The notes: generated by a model from the letters alone, not told the origin. Positions 1-5,295 are shown, numbered from the stretch's first letter. The stretch: DNA of 5,295 nucleotides from Pasteurellaceae bacterium (GCA_900756875.1 CAAELW010000203.1:1-5295); one strand, 5' to 3'. Numbers and translations: made by a program.

Positions 1-505
1 TATCGCTTAAAAATTGATAAACATCTTGAACCACATCATTGTAATGTGGATTAGCTTGCATTGTGCGTGGCTGCCCCTGCATGTGCATGATACAAGTGGG
101 TAAATTCAACTGTCCTGCTATTTCGAGTGCACCAGGTTCACGTAAAGCACGAATATCATTGATTAAATCCATGCCGACCTTAGCTGCTTCTTGCATCACA
201 ATTGCTTTAGAGGTATCCACTGAAATCCAACAATCAAAACGTTTTTGCACGGCTTCAACAAGAGGTATCACTCGTTGCAACTCTTCAGTTTCAGGCACTT
301 CTTCTGCCATTATTGGTCGAGTTGATTCCCCGCCAATATCAATAATTGTTGCACCTTCTTTGAGCATTTTTTCAACTTGAAATAATGCTTTGTCTAGACT
401 AAAAAACTGTCCGCCATCTGAAAATGAATCAGGCGTGAAATTCAAAATTCCCATAATTTGAGGTAATGATAAATCTAGACATTTGTTATTAGCGTAAAGT
501 TTCAT
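1..505 (-). CDS. folP: Dihydropteroate synthase, N-terminal 168 residues (runs off left edge)
   Basis: This cytoplasmic folate-pathway enzyme joins p-aminobenzoate to 6-hydroxymethyl-dihydropterin diphosphate to give dihydropteroate, and it is the sulfonamide target. I translated it by hand from the ATG at 503-505: MKLYANNKCLDLSLPQIMGI opens it. The DHPS signature ILNFTPDSFSDGG lies at residues 20-32, with Asn22. Asp56 sits in IIDIGGESTRP (54-64), and ISVDTSK (94-100) and INDIRA (115-120) follow, then IMHMQGQPRTMQ. About 168 of the usual 275-285 residues are present. The residues matching E. coli Asp96 and Asn115 fall at 97 and 116, so one residue is inserted just after Pro64. Phe28 and Pro64, known sites of sulfonamide-resistance changes, are unaltered. 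The start has no Shine-Dalgarno sequence; an uptake signal occupies that space. The gene follows ftsH in the same direction but lies beyond a terminator and a plus-strand gene, so it probably uses its own promoter. Confidence 0.97.
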   Translation of the reverse strand, partial: MKLYANNKCLDLSLPQIMGILNFTPDSFSDGGQFFSLDKALFQVEKMLKEGATIIDIGGESTRPIMAEEVPETEELQRVIPLVEAVQKRFDCWISVDTSKAIVMQEAAKVGMDLINDIRALREPGALEIAGQLNLPTCIMHMQGQPRTMQANPHYNDVVQDVYQFLSD

Positions 506-506
506 A

Positions 507-536
507 AAGTGCGGTCAATTTTTAAATCAAATTTTA
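507..536 (+). repeat. Complete extended DNA uptake signal sequence (USS)
   Basis: The core AAGTGCGGT is at 507-515, preceded by A. It is followed by one base, then AATTTTT (517-523), six bases, and AATTTTA (530-536). This fits the established Haemophilus extended USS: a 9-base core plus two AT-rich tracts about one helical turn apart. Such sites bias DNA uptake in naturally competent Pasteurellaceae. This copy ends one base from the folP start codon and fills the predicted folP leader. Confidence 0.93.
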
Positions 537-544
537 AAGGCTAG

Positions 545-550
545 ATTATA
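545..550 (-). promoter_or_regulatory. folP promoter candidate, -10 box
   Basis: On the minus strand these bases read TATAAT, a perfect sigma-70 -10 box, preceded by CGT. The expected start of transcription is around 537-540, giving a leader of about 33 bases. No good -35 box lies 16-18 bases upstream; the best there is a T-rich run at about 568-573. A separate promoter is needed because a terminator and an opposing gene lie between ftsH and folP. The box sequence is seen directly; its use as a promoter is inferred. Confidence 0.55.
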
Positions 551-619
551 ACGAAATATCGACAAAAAAAGAATCAAAAATCCAGAGAATCATTTGCTCA
601 TTGCTTTAAGTTTTATTCT

Positions 620-647
620 TTGATAAATTTAAAAAGCATTGATAAAT
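620..647 (+). repeat. Direct repeat TTGATAAAT x2 upstream of the EexN-like gene
   Basis: TTGATAAAT occurs at 620-628 and again at 639-647, a 19-base period and so close to two helical turns. The repeats lie in the AT-rich region that must hold this gene's promoter. They could be a paired regulator site or part of the promoter (TTGATA as a -35), but the region is so AT-rich that chance is possible. Confidence 0.4.
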
Positions 648-660
648 ATATACTTATAAT

Positions 661-665
661 GAGGA
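661..665 (+). promoter_or_regulatory. Ribosome binding site of the EexN-like gene
   Basis: GAGGA stands three bases before the ATG at 669-671 (four bases if only AGG is counted). The spacing is short but workable, and the site fixes the start codon. A TATAAT at 655-660 touches it directly and cannot easily be this gene's -10 box. Confidence 0.65.
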
Positions 666-668
666 AGA

Positions 669-890
669 ATGAAAAATTTAACATTACTATTCATTGCAGG
701 ATTTGCTTTAACCGCAACAGCTCATGCTAATAATGAAAAAACTTATACAGTAAAAGAATTTGAAGCAGACCTTAAGTTGCAAAAGGTTTATATAGAGAAA
801 TGTAAAAATGGTGAGCTTCATCCTGAAGACTTAAATTGTCTTAATGCTAGAACAGCAAGACGCCATAATAAAAATCTAAATTTAGACTAA
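669..890 (+). CDS. Small secreted EexN-like protein (73 aa)
   Basis: The protein has a clear Sec signal peptide: Lys2, a hydrophobic core at about 4-18, and a likely signal peptidase I site after Ala-His-Ala (18-20). It has no lipobox cysteine. The mature part of about 53 residues carries YTVKEF (26-31), then C-K-N-G-E (45-49) and D-L-N-C-L-N-A (54-60). This pattern, TV..(Y/F)...C.N......(D/P)NC.NA..A, resembles the EexN entry-exclusion family known from conjugative plasmids such as pKM101, judged from memory of that family. Cys45 and Cys57 could form a periplasmic disulfide. It differs from plasmid EexN in being secreted, not a lipoprotein. GC content is about 30% (67 of 222 by hand count), below ftsH. 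A GAGGA ribosome site at 661-665 supports the ATG. No conjugation genes are nearby, so a role in exclusion is unproven. The gene converges on ftsH and diverges from folP. Confidence 0.8.
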   Translation: MKNLTLLFIAGFALTATAHANNEKTYTVKEFEADLKLQKVYIEKCKNGELHPEDLNCLNARTARRHNKNLNLD

Positions 891-894
891 AATT

Positions 895-927
895 AAAGCC
901 TTCCATTTCAGGAAGGCTTTATTTTTA
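895..927. terminator. Bidirectional terminator between the EexN-like gene and ftsH
   Basis: A perfect 10-bp stem, AAAGCCTTCC (895-904) with GGAAGGCTTT (911-920), encloses a 6-base loop. On the plus strand it is followed by ATTTTTA, a usable T-tract, ending transcription of the small gene. On the minus strand the stem is followed by AATTTTA, so it can also stop ftsH transcription. The ftsH stop codon (925-927) lies in the plus-strand T-tract. Confidence 0.9.
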
Positions 928-2832
928 TGCTTCAGGATCTTCTGAATGATTAACCGCACTTTCAGTTTTCTCTTCCTGCGGTTTTGCTGCTGGTTTCGTG
1001 TCTTTGTTATCTTCCCAACCAGATGGCGGTGTAACAGGTTCACGATTCATCAATTGCTTGATTTGTTCTTCTTCAATGGTTTCATATTTCACTAACGCAT
1101 CTTTCATGGCGTGAAGAATATCCATATTGTCGATCAAAATCTGTCTTGCTCTCGCATAGTTACGATTCACAATCGCACGAACTTCTTCATCAATCGCATG
1201 CGCTGTTTCATCAGACATATGTTTTGCTTTCGCCATTGAGCGACCTAAGAATACTTCGCCTTCATCTTCGGTATAAAGAATCGGACCGAGTTTATCTGAG
1301 AAGCCCCATTGGGTCACCATATTACGTGCAATATTGGTTGCCACTTTAATATCGTTAGATGCACCGGTAGAAATATTTTCTTCACCATAAATCAAATCTT
1401 CTGCTAAACGTCCTGCATAAAGAGTTGAAAGCTTACTTTCTAATTGTTTTTGGCTGATACTTATTTGATCACCTTCAGGCAAGAAGAAAGTCACACCTAA
1501 TGCGCGGCCACGAGGAATAATCGTAACTTTATGTACAGGATCATGTTCAGGCACTAAGTAACCCACAATGGCGTGACCTGCTTCATGATACGCTGTCGAT
1601 TCTTTTTGTTTATCTGTCATGATCATGGTACGGCGTTCAGGTCCCATATTGATCTTATCTTTGGCTTTTTCAAACTCAAGCATCGATACAGTACGTTTAT
1701 TGCTACGTGCAGCAAATAATGCCGCTTCATTAACTAGGTTAGCTAAATCCGCACCTGAATAACCCGGTGTACCACGAGCAAGTGTCATCGCATCAACATC
1801 ATCAGCCACAGGGACTTTACGCATGTGAACTTTTAAAATTTGCTCACGACCTTTCACATCCGGTAAACCCACGACAACTTGACGGTCAAAACGGCCTGGA
1901 CGCGTTAATGCTGGGTCAAGTACATCTGGACGGTTCGTTGCTGCAATAACGATTACGCCTTCGTTACCACCAAAACCATCCATTTCAACTAGCATTTGGT
2001 TAAGGGTTTGTTCACGCTCATCGTGTCCACCGCCTAAACCTGCACCACGTTGGCGACCTACTGCATCAATTTCATCAATAAAGATTAAGCATGGTGCATT
2101 TTTCTTCGCTTGCTCGAACATATCACGTACACGAGAAGCACCAACACCCACAAACATCTCCACAAAGTCAGAACCTGAAATGGTAAAGAAAGGCACTTTT
2201 GCTTCACCCGCAATAGCTTTTGCTAATAAGGTTTTACCTGTACCTGGAGGACCTACCATTAAAATCCCTTTTGGAATTTTACCACCAAGGTTTTGGAATT
2301 TTTTTGGTTCACGCAAGAAATCAACTACTTCACCGACTTCTTCTTTTGCTTCATCGCAACCTGCAACATCAGCAAAAGTCACTTTGATTTGATCTTGGTT
2401 CAGCATTTTAGCGCGGCTTTTACCAAAACTCATGGCCTTGCCACCGCCACCTTGCATTTGACGCATGAAGAAAATCCATACCCCTACAAGGAATAACATT
2501 GGGAACCACGAAATTAAAATTTGTGATAATAAACTGCGTTTTTCAAAAGGCGTACCTTCGATTTTAACTTTTTTATTTAGTAAGTCATCTAAGAGCTTTT
2601 TATCTTCCAACGGTGGCATGACGGTCATATATTTAGAACCATCATTTTTGGTCACAGTGATTTCATTCGCATCAAAACGCGCTTCTTTCACTTGACTATT
2701 ACTCACATCATACACAAAGGTTGTGTAATCTGTTGAGTCACTCACGCCATTGGAATTAAAACTTTGGTAAGCTGTCATCATGACAATTGCTACCACAACC
2801 CATAGAACTAGATTTTTGACCATATCGTTCAA
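925..2832 (-). CDS. ftsH: ATP-dependent membrane zinc metalloprotease FtsH
   Basis: FtsH is a hexameric inner-membrane AAA+ protease that extracts and degrades membrane proteins; in E. coli it also degrades the heat-shock factor RpoH and the lipid A enzyme LpxC. Numbering from the TTG start (635 aa): membrane segment about 7-25, periplasmic domain about 26-104, second membrane segment about 105-123, Walker A GPPGTGKT (194-201), pore motif FVG (227-229), Walker B IFIDEID (250-256), and second region of homology about 298-317 with Arg311 and Arg314. The zinc site is HEAGH (416-420), with the likely third ligand Asp494 in TGASNDIK. The C-terminal tail after about 600 is charged, rich in Pro, Glu and Lys, and carries an uptake signal. 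The start is TTG at 2830-2832, chosen for its well-spaced ribosome site; an in-frame ATG at 2821-2823 gives 632 aa. The gene lies 87 bases after rlmE, probably in one transcript. Confidence 0.98.
   Translation of the reverse strand: MNDMVKNLVLWVVVAIVMMTAYQSFNSNGVSDSTDYTTFVYDVSNSQVKEARFDANEITVTKNDGSKYMTVMPPLEDKKLLDDLLNKKVKIEGTPFEKRSLLSQILISWFPMLFLVGVWIFFMRQMQGGGGKAMSFGKSRAKMLNQDQIKVTFADVAGCDEAKEEVGEVVDFLREPKKFQNLGGKIPKGILMVGPPGTGKTLLAKAIAGEAKVPFFTISGSDFVEMFVGVGASRVRDMFEQAKKNAPCLIFIDEIDAVGRQRGAGLGGGHDEREQTLNQMLVEMDGFGGNEGVIVIAATNRPDVLDPALTRPGRFDRQVVVGLPDVKGREQILKVHMRKVPVADDVDAMTLARGTPGYSGADLANLVNEAALFAARSNKRTVSMLEFEKAKDKINMGPERRTMIMTDKQKESTAYHEAGHAIVGYLVPEHDPVHKVTIIPRGRALGVTFFLPEGDQISISQKQLESKLSTLYAGRLAEDLIYGEENISTGASNDIKVATNIARNMVTQWGFSDKLGPILYTEDEGEVFLGRSMAKAKHMSDETAHAIDEEVRAIVNRNYARARQILIDNMDILHAMKDALVKYETIEEEQIKQLMNREPVTPPSGWEDNKDTKPAAKPQEEKTESAVNHSEDPEA
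953..961 (-). repeat. DNA uptake signal core inside the ftsH tail
   Basis: ACCGCACTT on the plus strand (AAGTGCGGT on minus) encodes Ser-Ala-Val at residues 625-627, in the low-complexity C-terminal tail of FtsH. The AT-rich outer tracts of the extended consensus are poor here. The position suits a site that can be tolerated without harming the protein. Confidence 0.85.
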
Positions 2833-2839
2833 GGTTTAA

Positions 2840-2846
2840 CCTGCCT
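2840..2846 (-). promoter_or_regulatory. ftsH ribosome binding site, favouring the TTG start
   Basis: The minus strand reads AGGCAGG, then seven bases, then TTG at 2830-2832. From this site to the ATG at 2821-2823 is 16 bases, too far for efficient initiation. This points to TTG as the main start, although the ATG gives the N-terminus usually quoted for the E. coli protein. Confidence 0.6.
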
Positions 2847-2870
2847 TTCTTAAGTTAATTAAAATTAAAC

Positions 2871-2883
2871 GAGATACTATCTC
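2871..2883. repeat. Inverted repeat GAGAT-ACT-ATCTC in the rlmE-ftsH gap
   Basis: Five-base arms with a three-base spacer lie about 40 bases upstream of the ftsH start. No T-run follows on the minus strand, so it is not a typical terminator. It may be a small hairpin in the rlmE-ftsH mRNA, an operator, or chance. I see no convincing separate ftsH promoter in the 87-base gap (2833-2919). Confidence 0.4.
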
Positions 2884-2919
2884 ATCCCCGACACAATGAA
2901 AAGCTATCAAAGCAATTAT

Positions 2920-3552
2920 CTATTCGCCTTTATAACCGCTTGCTACAATATAAACTTCGCGAGAACGCCCACGAGAGGCTTCAGGCTTACGCACTTTTAC
3001 TACACTAAAGAGTGAACGAATTTCGCGCAGATACTCGTCAAAACCTTCTCCTTGGAATACTTTGACCACAAAACTGCCTTTTTTCGCCAAAACTTGCTTA
3101 CACATATCTAAAGCTAGTTCAACTAAATACATTGCACGAGGAATATCAACAGATGGCATGCCGCTAAAATTTGGCGCCATATCAGACATCACTACATCAA
3201 CTTTAGCTTCCCCAACACGTTCTAATAATGCATTCAGCACGTTTTCATCACGGAAATCGCCTTGTAAAAAATCAACGCCGACAATTGGATTCATATCCAA
3301 AATATCGCACGCAATGACTCTTCCTTTTCCACCGATTTGGCTCACGACATATTGTGACCAACCTCCTGGAGCAGCACCGAGATCAACTACGGTCATTCCT
3401 GGCTTGAACAATTTATCTGTTTGTTGAATCTCATCTAGTTTAAAGTAAGCACGAGAGCGTAATTTTTGCTTGTGTGCTTTCTGAACAAACGGATCTTTAA
3501 AATGTTCGTTTAGCCAACGAGAAGAACTCGCCGAACGTTTTTTCTTTCCCAT
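2920..3552 (-). CDS. rlmE: 23S rRNA 2'-O-ribose methyltransferase RlmE (FtsJ/RrmJ)
   Basis: RlmE methylates U2552 in the A-loop of 23S rRNA using S-adenosylmethionine, a late step in making the 50S subunit; in E. coli it is heat-inducible. The 210-residue length matches the family. The SAM-binding motif [13 protein letters not shown] is at 55-67, followed by Asp83 and Asp99 in the nucleoside pocket region. The catalytic tetrad Lys38, Asp124 (MSDMAPN), Lys164 (VVKVFQG) and Glu199 is complete and at the same residue numbers as in the E. coli enzyme. The N-terminus is basic ([13 protein letters not shown]), as expected for an RNA-binding protein. The ATG at 3550-3552 is preceded by a purine-rich AAGAAAGAG. 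The stop is TAG. It is the first gene of a likely rlmE-ftsH operon and diverges from yhbY. Confidence 0.98.
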   Translation of the reverse strand: MGKKKRSASSSRWLNEHFKDPFVQKAHKQKLRSRAYFKLDEIQQTDKLFKPGMTVVDLGAAPGGWSQYVVSQIGGKGRVIACDILDMNPIVGVDFLQGDFRDENVLNALLERVGEAKVDVVMSDMAPNFSGMPSVDIPRAMYLVELALDMCKQVLAKKGSFVVKVFQGEGFDEYLREIRSLFSVVKVRKPEASRGRSREVYIVASGYKGE

Positions 3553-3594
3553 AATCTCTTTCTTTTGTACTATTTTTTGTAGTAGTTTCGTCTA

Positions 3595-3623
3595 TATTTG
3601 GGTACAATCTGCCAAATTCAAGG
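3595..3623 (-). promoter_or_regulatory. Sigma-32-like (heat-shock) promoter candidate for rlmE-ftsH
   Basis: On the minus strand, CCTTGAA (3617-3623) matches the -35 element of RpoH promoters (consensus CCCTTGAA). After 13 bases comes ACCCAAATA (3595-3603), which agrees with six of the eight defined positions of CCCCATNTA. Spacing fits the family. Transcription would begin near 3588, leaving a leader of about 36 bases. In E. coli the same two genes are heat-shock controlled. The assignment is a manual motif match. A sigma-70 reading (TTGAAT, 17 bases, AATATA) overlaps it. Confidence 0.6.
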
Positions 3624-3663
3624 CTAGACTTACCAAAAAGTGCTGAAAAACCACATTTTTCCT

Positions 3664-3680
3664 GACCGTTTTTTTCGGTC
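3664..3680. repeat. Short inverted repeat GACCG-T7-CGGTC upstream of yhbY
   Basis: Five-base GC-rich arms flank a loop of seven T (A on the other strand). It lies between the divergent genes rlmE and yhbY, 39 bases before the yhbY start, so it is not placed as a gene-end terminator. It may be a leader hairpin of yhbY or a protein-binding dyad. No T-run follows it on either strand. Confidence 0.45.
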
Positions 3681-3706
3681 TCTTCATGACAAATATTCAT
3701 TTTATT

Positions 3707-3712
3707 AAAGGA
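3707..3712 (+). promoter_or_regulatory. yhbY ribosome binding site
   Basis: AAAGGA stands six bases before the ATG at 3719-3721, an ideal arrangement. It decides against the in-frame ATG at 3686-3688, which has no such site and would add 11 residues not seen in the family. No convincing yhbY promoter could be assigned; a TACAAT at 3603-3608 is a possible -10 box with a poor -35. Confidence 0.85.
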
Positions 3713-3718
3713 CTCCTT

Positions 3719-4018
3719 ATGACAATTTTATCAACAAAACAAAAACAATTTTTAAAAGGACTCGCTCATCACCTTAGTCCTGTCGTCATGCTTGGCGGTA
3801 ACGGCTTAACCGAAGGGGTATTAGCCGAAATCGATAATGCATTAAATCATCACGAACTCATCAAAGTGAAAATTGCTGGTGCAGATCGTGAAACCAAACA
3901 ATTGATCATCGATGCGATCGTGCGTGAAACACAATCATCTAACGTTCAAACTATCGGACATATTTTGGTTCTTTATAGACCAAGCGAAGAAGGCAAAATA
4001 CAGCTGCCTCGTAAATAA
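3719..4018 (+). CDS. yhbY: Ribosome assembly RNA-binding protein YhbY (CRM domain)
   Basis: YhbY is a small stand-alone CRM-domain protein that binds pre-50S particles and is thought to help large-subunit assembly. The product is 99 residues (E. coli 97). It opens MTILSTKQKQFLKGLAHHL and contains the GxxG-type loop GGNGLTEGV at about 27-35, then LNHHELIKVKI and DRETK, and ends LVLYRPSEEGKIQLPRK, all closely matching E. coli YhbY as remembered. The strong ribosome site at 3707-3712 sets the start. It diverges from rlmE, another 50S maturation factor, and converges on greA with a terminator right after its stop. Nothing is missing or unusual. Confidence 0.96.
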   Translation: MTILSTKQKQFLKGLAHHLSPVVMLGGNGLTEGVLAEIDNALNHHELIKVKIAGADRETKQLIIDAIVRETQSSNVQTIGHILVLYRPSEEGKIQLPRK

Positions 4019-4023
4019 TTGTT

Positions 4024-4052
4024 ATCCCCTCAATTTGAGGGGATGTTTTTTT
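4024..4052. terminator. Terminator between yhbY and greA
   Basis: A perfect 9-bp GC-rich stem, ATCCCCTCA (4024-4032) with TGAGGGGAT (4036-4044), has a 3-base loop and is followed on the plus strand by G and seven T (4046-4052): a strong intrinsic terminator for yhbY. The greA stop codon (4051-4053) overlaps this T-run. Read from greA, the same hairpin is followed by AACAATTATT, a weaker tract, so it may act both ways. Confidence 0.92.
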
Positions 4053-4527
4053 AGATGTAATTAACTTCAATAATCTCGAACTCAACCGTTCCACCTGGTG
4101 TGGTAATGTTCACGGTATCATCCAACTCTTTGCCTATCAAACCACGGGCAATCGGTGAATTCACAGAAATCAAACCTGATTTAATATCTGCCTCATCATC
4201 ACCTACGATTTGATAAGTCACTTCTTCATCGCTATCGGTATTCACTAATACAACTGTCGCACCAAAAATAACTTTTCCGTTATTCGGTAATTTAGTGACA
4301 TCGATAACCTGACAATTTGCAAGTTTGCTTTCAATTTCTTGAATACGCCCTTCGCAAAAACCTTGTTGTTCACGCGCAGCGTGATATTCTGCATTTTCTT
4401 TTAAGTCACCATGCTCACGTGCTTCAGCAATCGCCTTAATAATTTCAGGGCGACGCTCATTCTTTAAGAAATCTAATTCTTGACGTAATAGCTCCGCACC
4501 GCGCACGGTCATTGGAATTTGTTTCAT
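4051..4527 (-). CDS. greA: Transcription elongation factor GreA
   Basis: GreA enters the RNA polymerase secondary channel and stimulates cleavage of the 3' end of backtracked RNA, rescuing stalled complexes. The product is 158 residues, the family's standard length. The N-terminal coiled coil is about 10-75; the tip that reaches the active site carries Asp41 and Glu44 in [11 protein letters not shown], the residues essential in E. coli. The C-terminal FKBP-like domain is about 80-158, with [10 protein letters not shown]. The ATG at 4525-4527 is supported by AAGGAA at 4533-4538, five bases upstream. The frame stays open for another 101 codons upstream, but that stretch runs antisense into dacB and is not part of the protein. 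It diverges from dacB; I found no clear greA promoter in 4528-4678. Confidence 0.98.
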   Translation of the reverse strand: MKQIPMTVRGAELLRQELDFLKNERRPEIIKAIAEAREHGDLKENAEYHAAREQQGFCEGRIQEIESKLANCQVIDVTKLPNNGKVIFGATVVLVNTDSDEEVTYQIVGDDEADIKSGLISVNSPIARGLIGKELDDTVNITTPGGTVEFEIIEVNYI

Positions 4528-4609
4528 TCTTTTTCCTTGAAATTTGGTAAAAACAAAACCACGACAACGTCTTGCAACCTTGCCGCAGTCAATTAAAAAT
4601 AAAAAATGA

Positions 4610-4638
4610 TTTACTCTATTGAGTTCGGAGCTTATTAT
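4610..4638 (+). promoter_or_regulatory. Sigma-70 promoter candidate for dacB
   Basis: TTTACT (4610-4615) is followed by exactly 17 bases and then TATTAT (4633-4638), which match four and five of the six consensus positions. Transcription would start near 4645, leaving about 34 bases before the dacB ATG. The site lies in the 151-base divergent region with greA. Confidence 0.55.
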
Positions 4639-4678
4639 TATTCGTCTTGAGAAAAATAGCAACCATAACAGAACTAAA

Positions 4679-5295
4679 ATGACTAAAAAATCTTCTATTT
4701 CGACCGCACTTAAAGCGGCATTTATCACACTCGGCTTTTCTTTTTCCTCTATGGCTGAAGTTAATGTGGCTTCTATCACCCAATACTTACCGGAAGGTGC
4801 TTCTGCCAGTATCATTGCCAAAAACCTCAATAAAGATCAAATTATCGCGGATTACAATGGCTCAACATTTATGTTGCCTGCCAGTACGCAAAAAGTCTTT
4901 ACCGCTGTAGCGGCTAAATTAGTATTAGGTGATGCCTTTCAGTTTGAAACATCACTTTTGAGTAACGGAAAAATTCAGAATAATGTTTTAGAAGGCGATC
5001 TTGTTGTGCAGTTTACTGGCGATCCTGATCTGACCAGTGGACAACTTTATAGCCTATTAGCCAATTTAAAGAACCAAGGTATTCAGAAAATCAATGGAGA
5101 TCTTATTTTAGATACCTCTGTATTTGCTAGCCATGACCGTGGGTTAGGTTGGATTTGGAACGATCTTACGATGTGCTTTAACTCCCCTCCTGCTGCAGCA
5201 AATATCGATAATAACTGTTTCTATGCCGAGCTAGATGCAAATCAACCAGTGGGTGAAACAGTCAAAATTAACGTTCCCGCTCAATTTCCTATTCA
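4679..5295 (+). CDS. dacB: Penicillin-binding protein 4, D-alanyl-D-alanine carboxypeptidase/endopeptidase (N-terminal 205 residues, runs off right edge)
   Basis: PBP4 is a periplasmic enzyme of peptidase family S13 that removes the terminal D-Ala and cleaves cross-links in peptidoglycan. I translated it by hand from the ATG at 4679-4681. A Sec signal peptide covers about 1-26, with likely cleavage after Ser-Met-Ala. The catalytic SxxK motif is Ser69-Thr-Gln-Lys72 in [25 protein letters not shown], then [20 protein letters not shown] and SPPAAA follow, all close to E. coli PBP4. The Cys pair near 167 and 180 fits a periplasmic protein. The SxN and KTG motifs lie beyond the window. No good Shine-Dalgarno sequence precedes the ATG, but the signal peptide starts directly there and no other start codon suits. 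The signal-peptide codons include an uptake signal. It diverges from greA, as in E. coli. Confidence 0.96.
   Translation, partial: MTKKSSISTALKAAFITLGFSFSSMAEVNVASITQYLPEGASASIIAKNLNKDQIIADYNGSTFMLPASTQKVFTAVAAKLVLGDAFQFETSLLSNGKIQNNVLEGDLVVQFTGDPDLTSGQLYSLLANLKNQGIQKINGDLILDTSVFASHDRGLGWIWNDLTMCFNSPPAAANIDNNCFYAELDANQPVGETVKINVPAQFPI
4703..4711 (-). repeat. DNA uptake signal core in the dacB signal peptide
   Basis: ACCGCACTT on the plus strand encodes Thr9-Ala10-Leu11 of the dacB signal peptide. On the minus strand the core is followed by C and GAAATAG, a fair but imperfect first AT tract, and then a T-rich second tract. This is the third exact core in the window, about one per 1.8 kb. Confidence 0.88.

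Noticed and set aside
63..380. 105-residue plus-strand reading frame
   Set aside because: It is the antisense of folP, whose minus-strand frame carries the DHPS motifs.
1..505. Classic sulfonamide-resistance substitutions in FolP
   Set aside because: Phe28 and Pro64 are both wild type; only the loop insertion after Pro64 stands out.
655..660. TATAAT as the -10 box of the EexN-like gene
   Set aside because: Transcription would begin at about 666-668, after the ribosome binding site at 661-665, so it is unlikely to be the main promoter.
3062..3427. 121-residue plus-strand reading frame inside rlmE
   Set aside because: It is antisense to a gene with a complete catalytic tetrad; no ribosome site or recognisable protein features.
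3497..3700. 67-residue minus-strand frame overlapping the rlmE start
   Set aside because: It covers the rlmE promoter and leader, has low-complexity composition and no ribosome site.
3686..3718. Earlier in-frame ATG for yhbY
   Set aside because: No ribosome site, and the 11 added residues are absent from the E. coli protein; the ATG at 3719 has an ideal AAAGGA.
4528..4830. Upstream extension of greA to a 259-residue protein
   Set aside because: The extra 101 codons lie antisense to the dacB start and signal peptide, have no family match, and the 158-residue form has a good ribosome site and the standard length.
1..5295. Mobile element, CRISPR array, tRNA, rRNA or a new multi-gene defence system
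   Set aside because: No transposase, spaced repeats, cloverleaf or rRNA-like stretch was seen; all genes but one small one are conserved housekeeping genes in conserved order.

Overview
The window looks like a chromosomal housekeeping segment from a Pasteurellaceae bacterium, most likely a Haemophilus species close to H. influenzae, H. haemolyticus or H. parainfluenzae. Three exact copies of the Haemophilus-type DNA uptake signal core (AAGTGCGGT or its complement) lie at 507-515, 953-961 and 4703-4711. The FtsH, RlmE, GreA and YhbY proteins resemble the gammaproteobacterial, especially Haemophilus, versions as I remember them. The order folP / ftsH / rlmE / yhbY / greA / dacB is the same as I know from E. 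coli and H. influenzae.

Layout, left to right. Positions 1-505 hold the start of folP (dihydropteroate synthase, minus strand), which runs off the left edge. A 163-base divergent gap (506-668) carries a folP promoter candidate and a complete extended uptake signal. Positions 669-890 encode a small secreted EexN-like protein on the plus strand. It is an AT-rich single gene placed between folP and ftsH, where E. coli has no such gene. A bidirectional terminator hairpin (895-927) separates it from ftsH. Positions 925-2832 are ftsH and 2920-3552 are rlmE, both minus strand and probably one operon, with a heat-shock-like (sigma-32) promoter candidate in front of rlmE. yhbY (3719-4018, plus) diverges from rlmE and converges on greA (4051-4527, minus), again with a shared terminator hairpin. 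dacB (PBP4) starts at 4679 on the plus strand, diverges from greA and runs off the right edge.

How the genes relate. rlmE, yhbY and greA serve ribosome assembly or transcription, ftsH serves membrane protein quality control, and folP and dacB serve folate and cell wall metabolism. Pairing rlmE with ftsH under a heat-shock promoter fits the known E. coli arrangement. There is no mobile element, tRNA, rRNA, CRISPR array or multi-gene novel system here. The points most worth a second look are a one-residue insertion in the sulfonamide-contacting loop of FolP, the orphan EexN-like gene, a folP leader that is almost entirely an uptake signal, and the sigma-32-like promoter of rlmE-ftsH.
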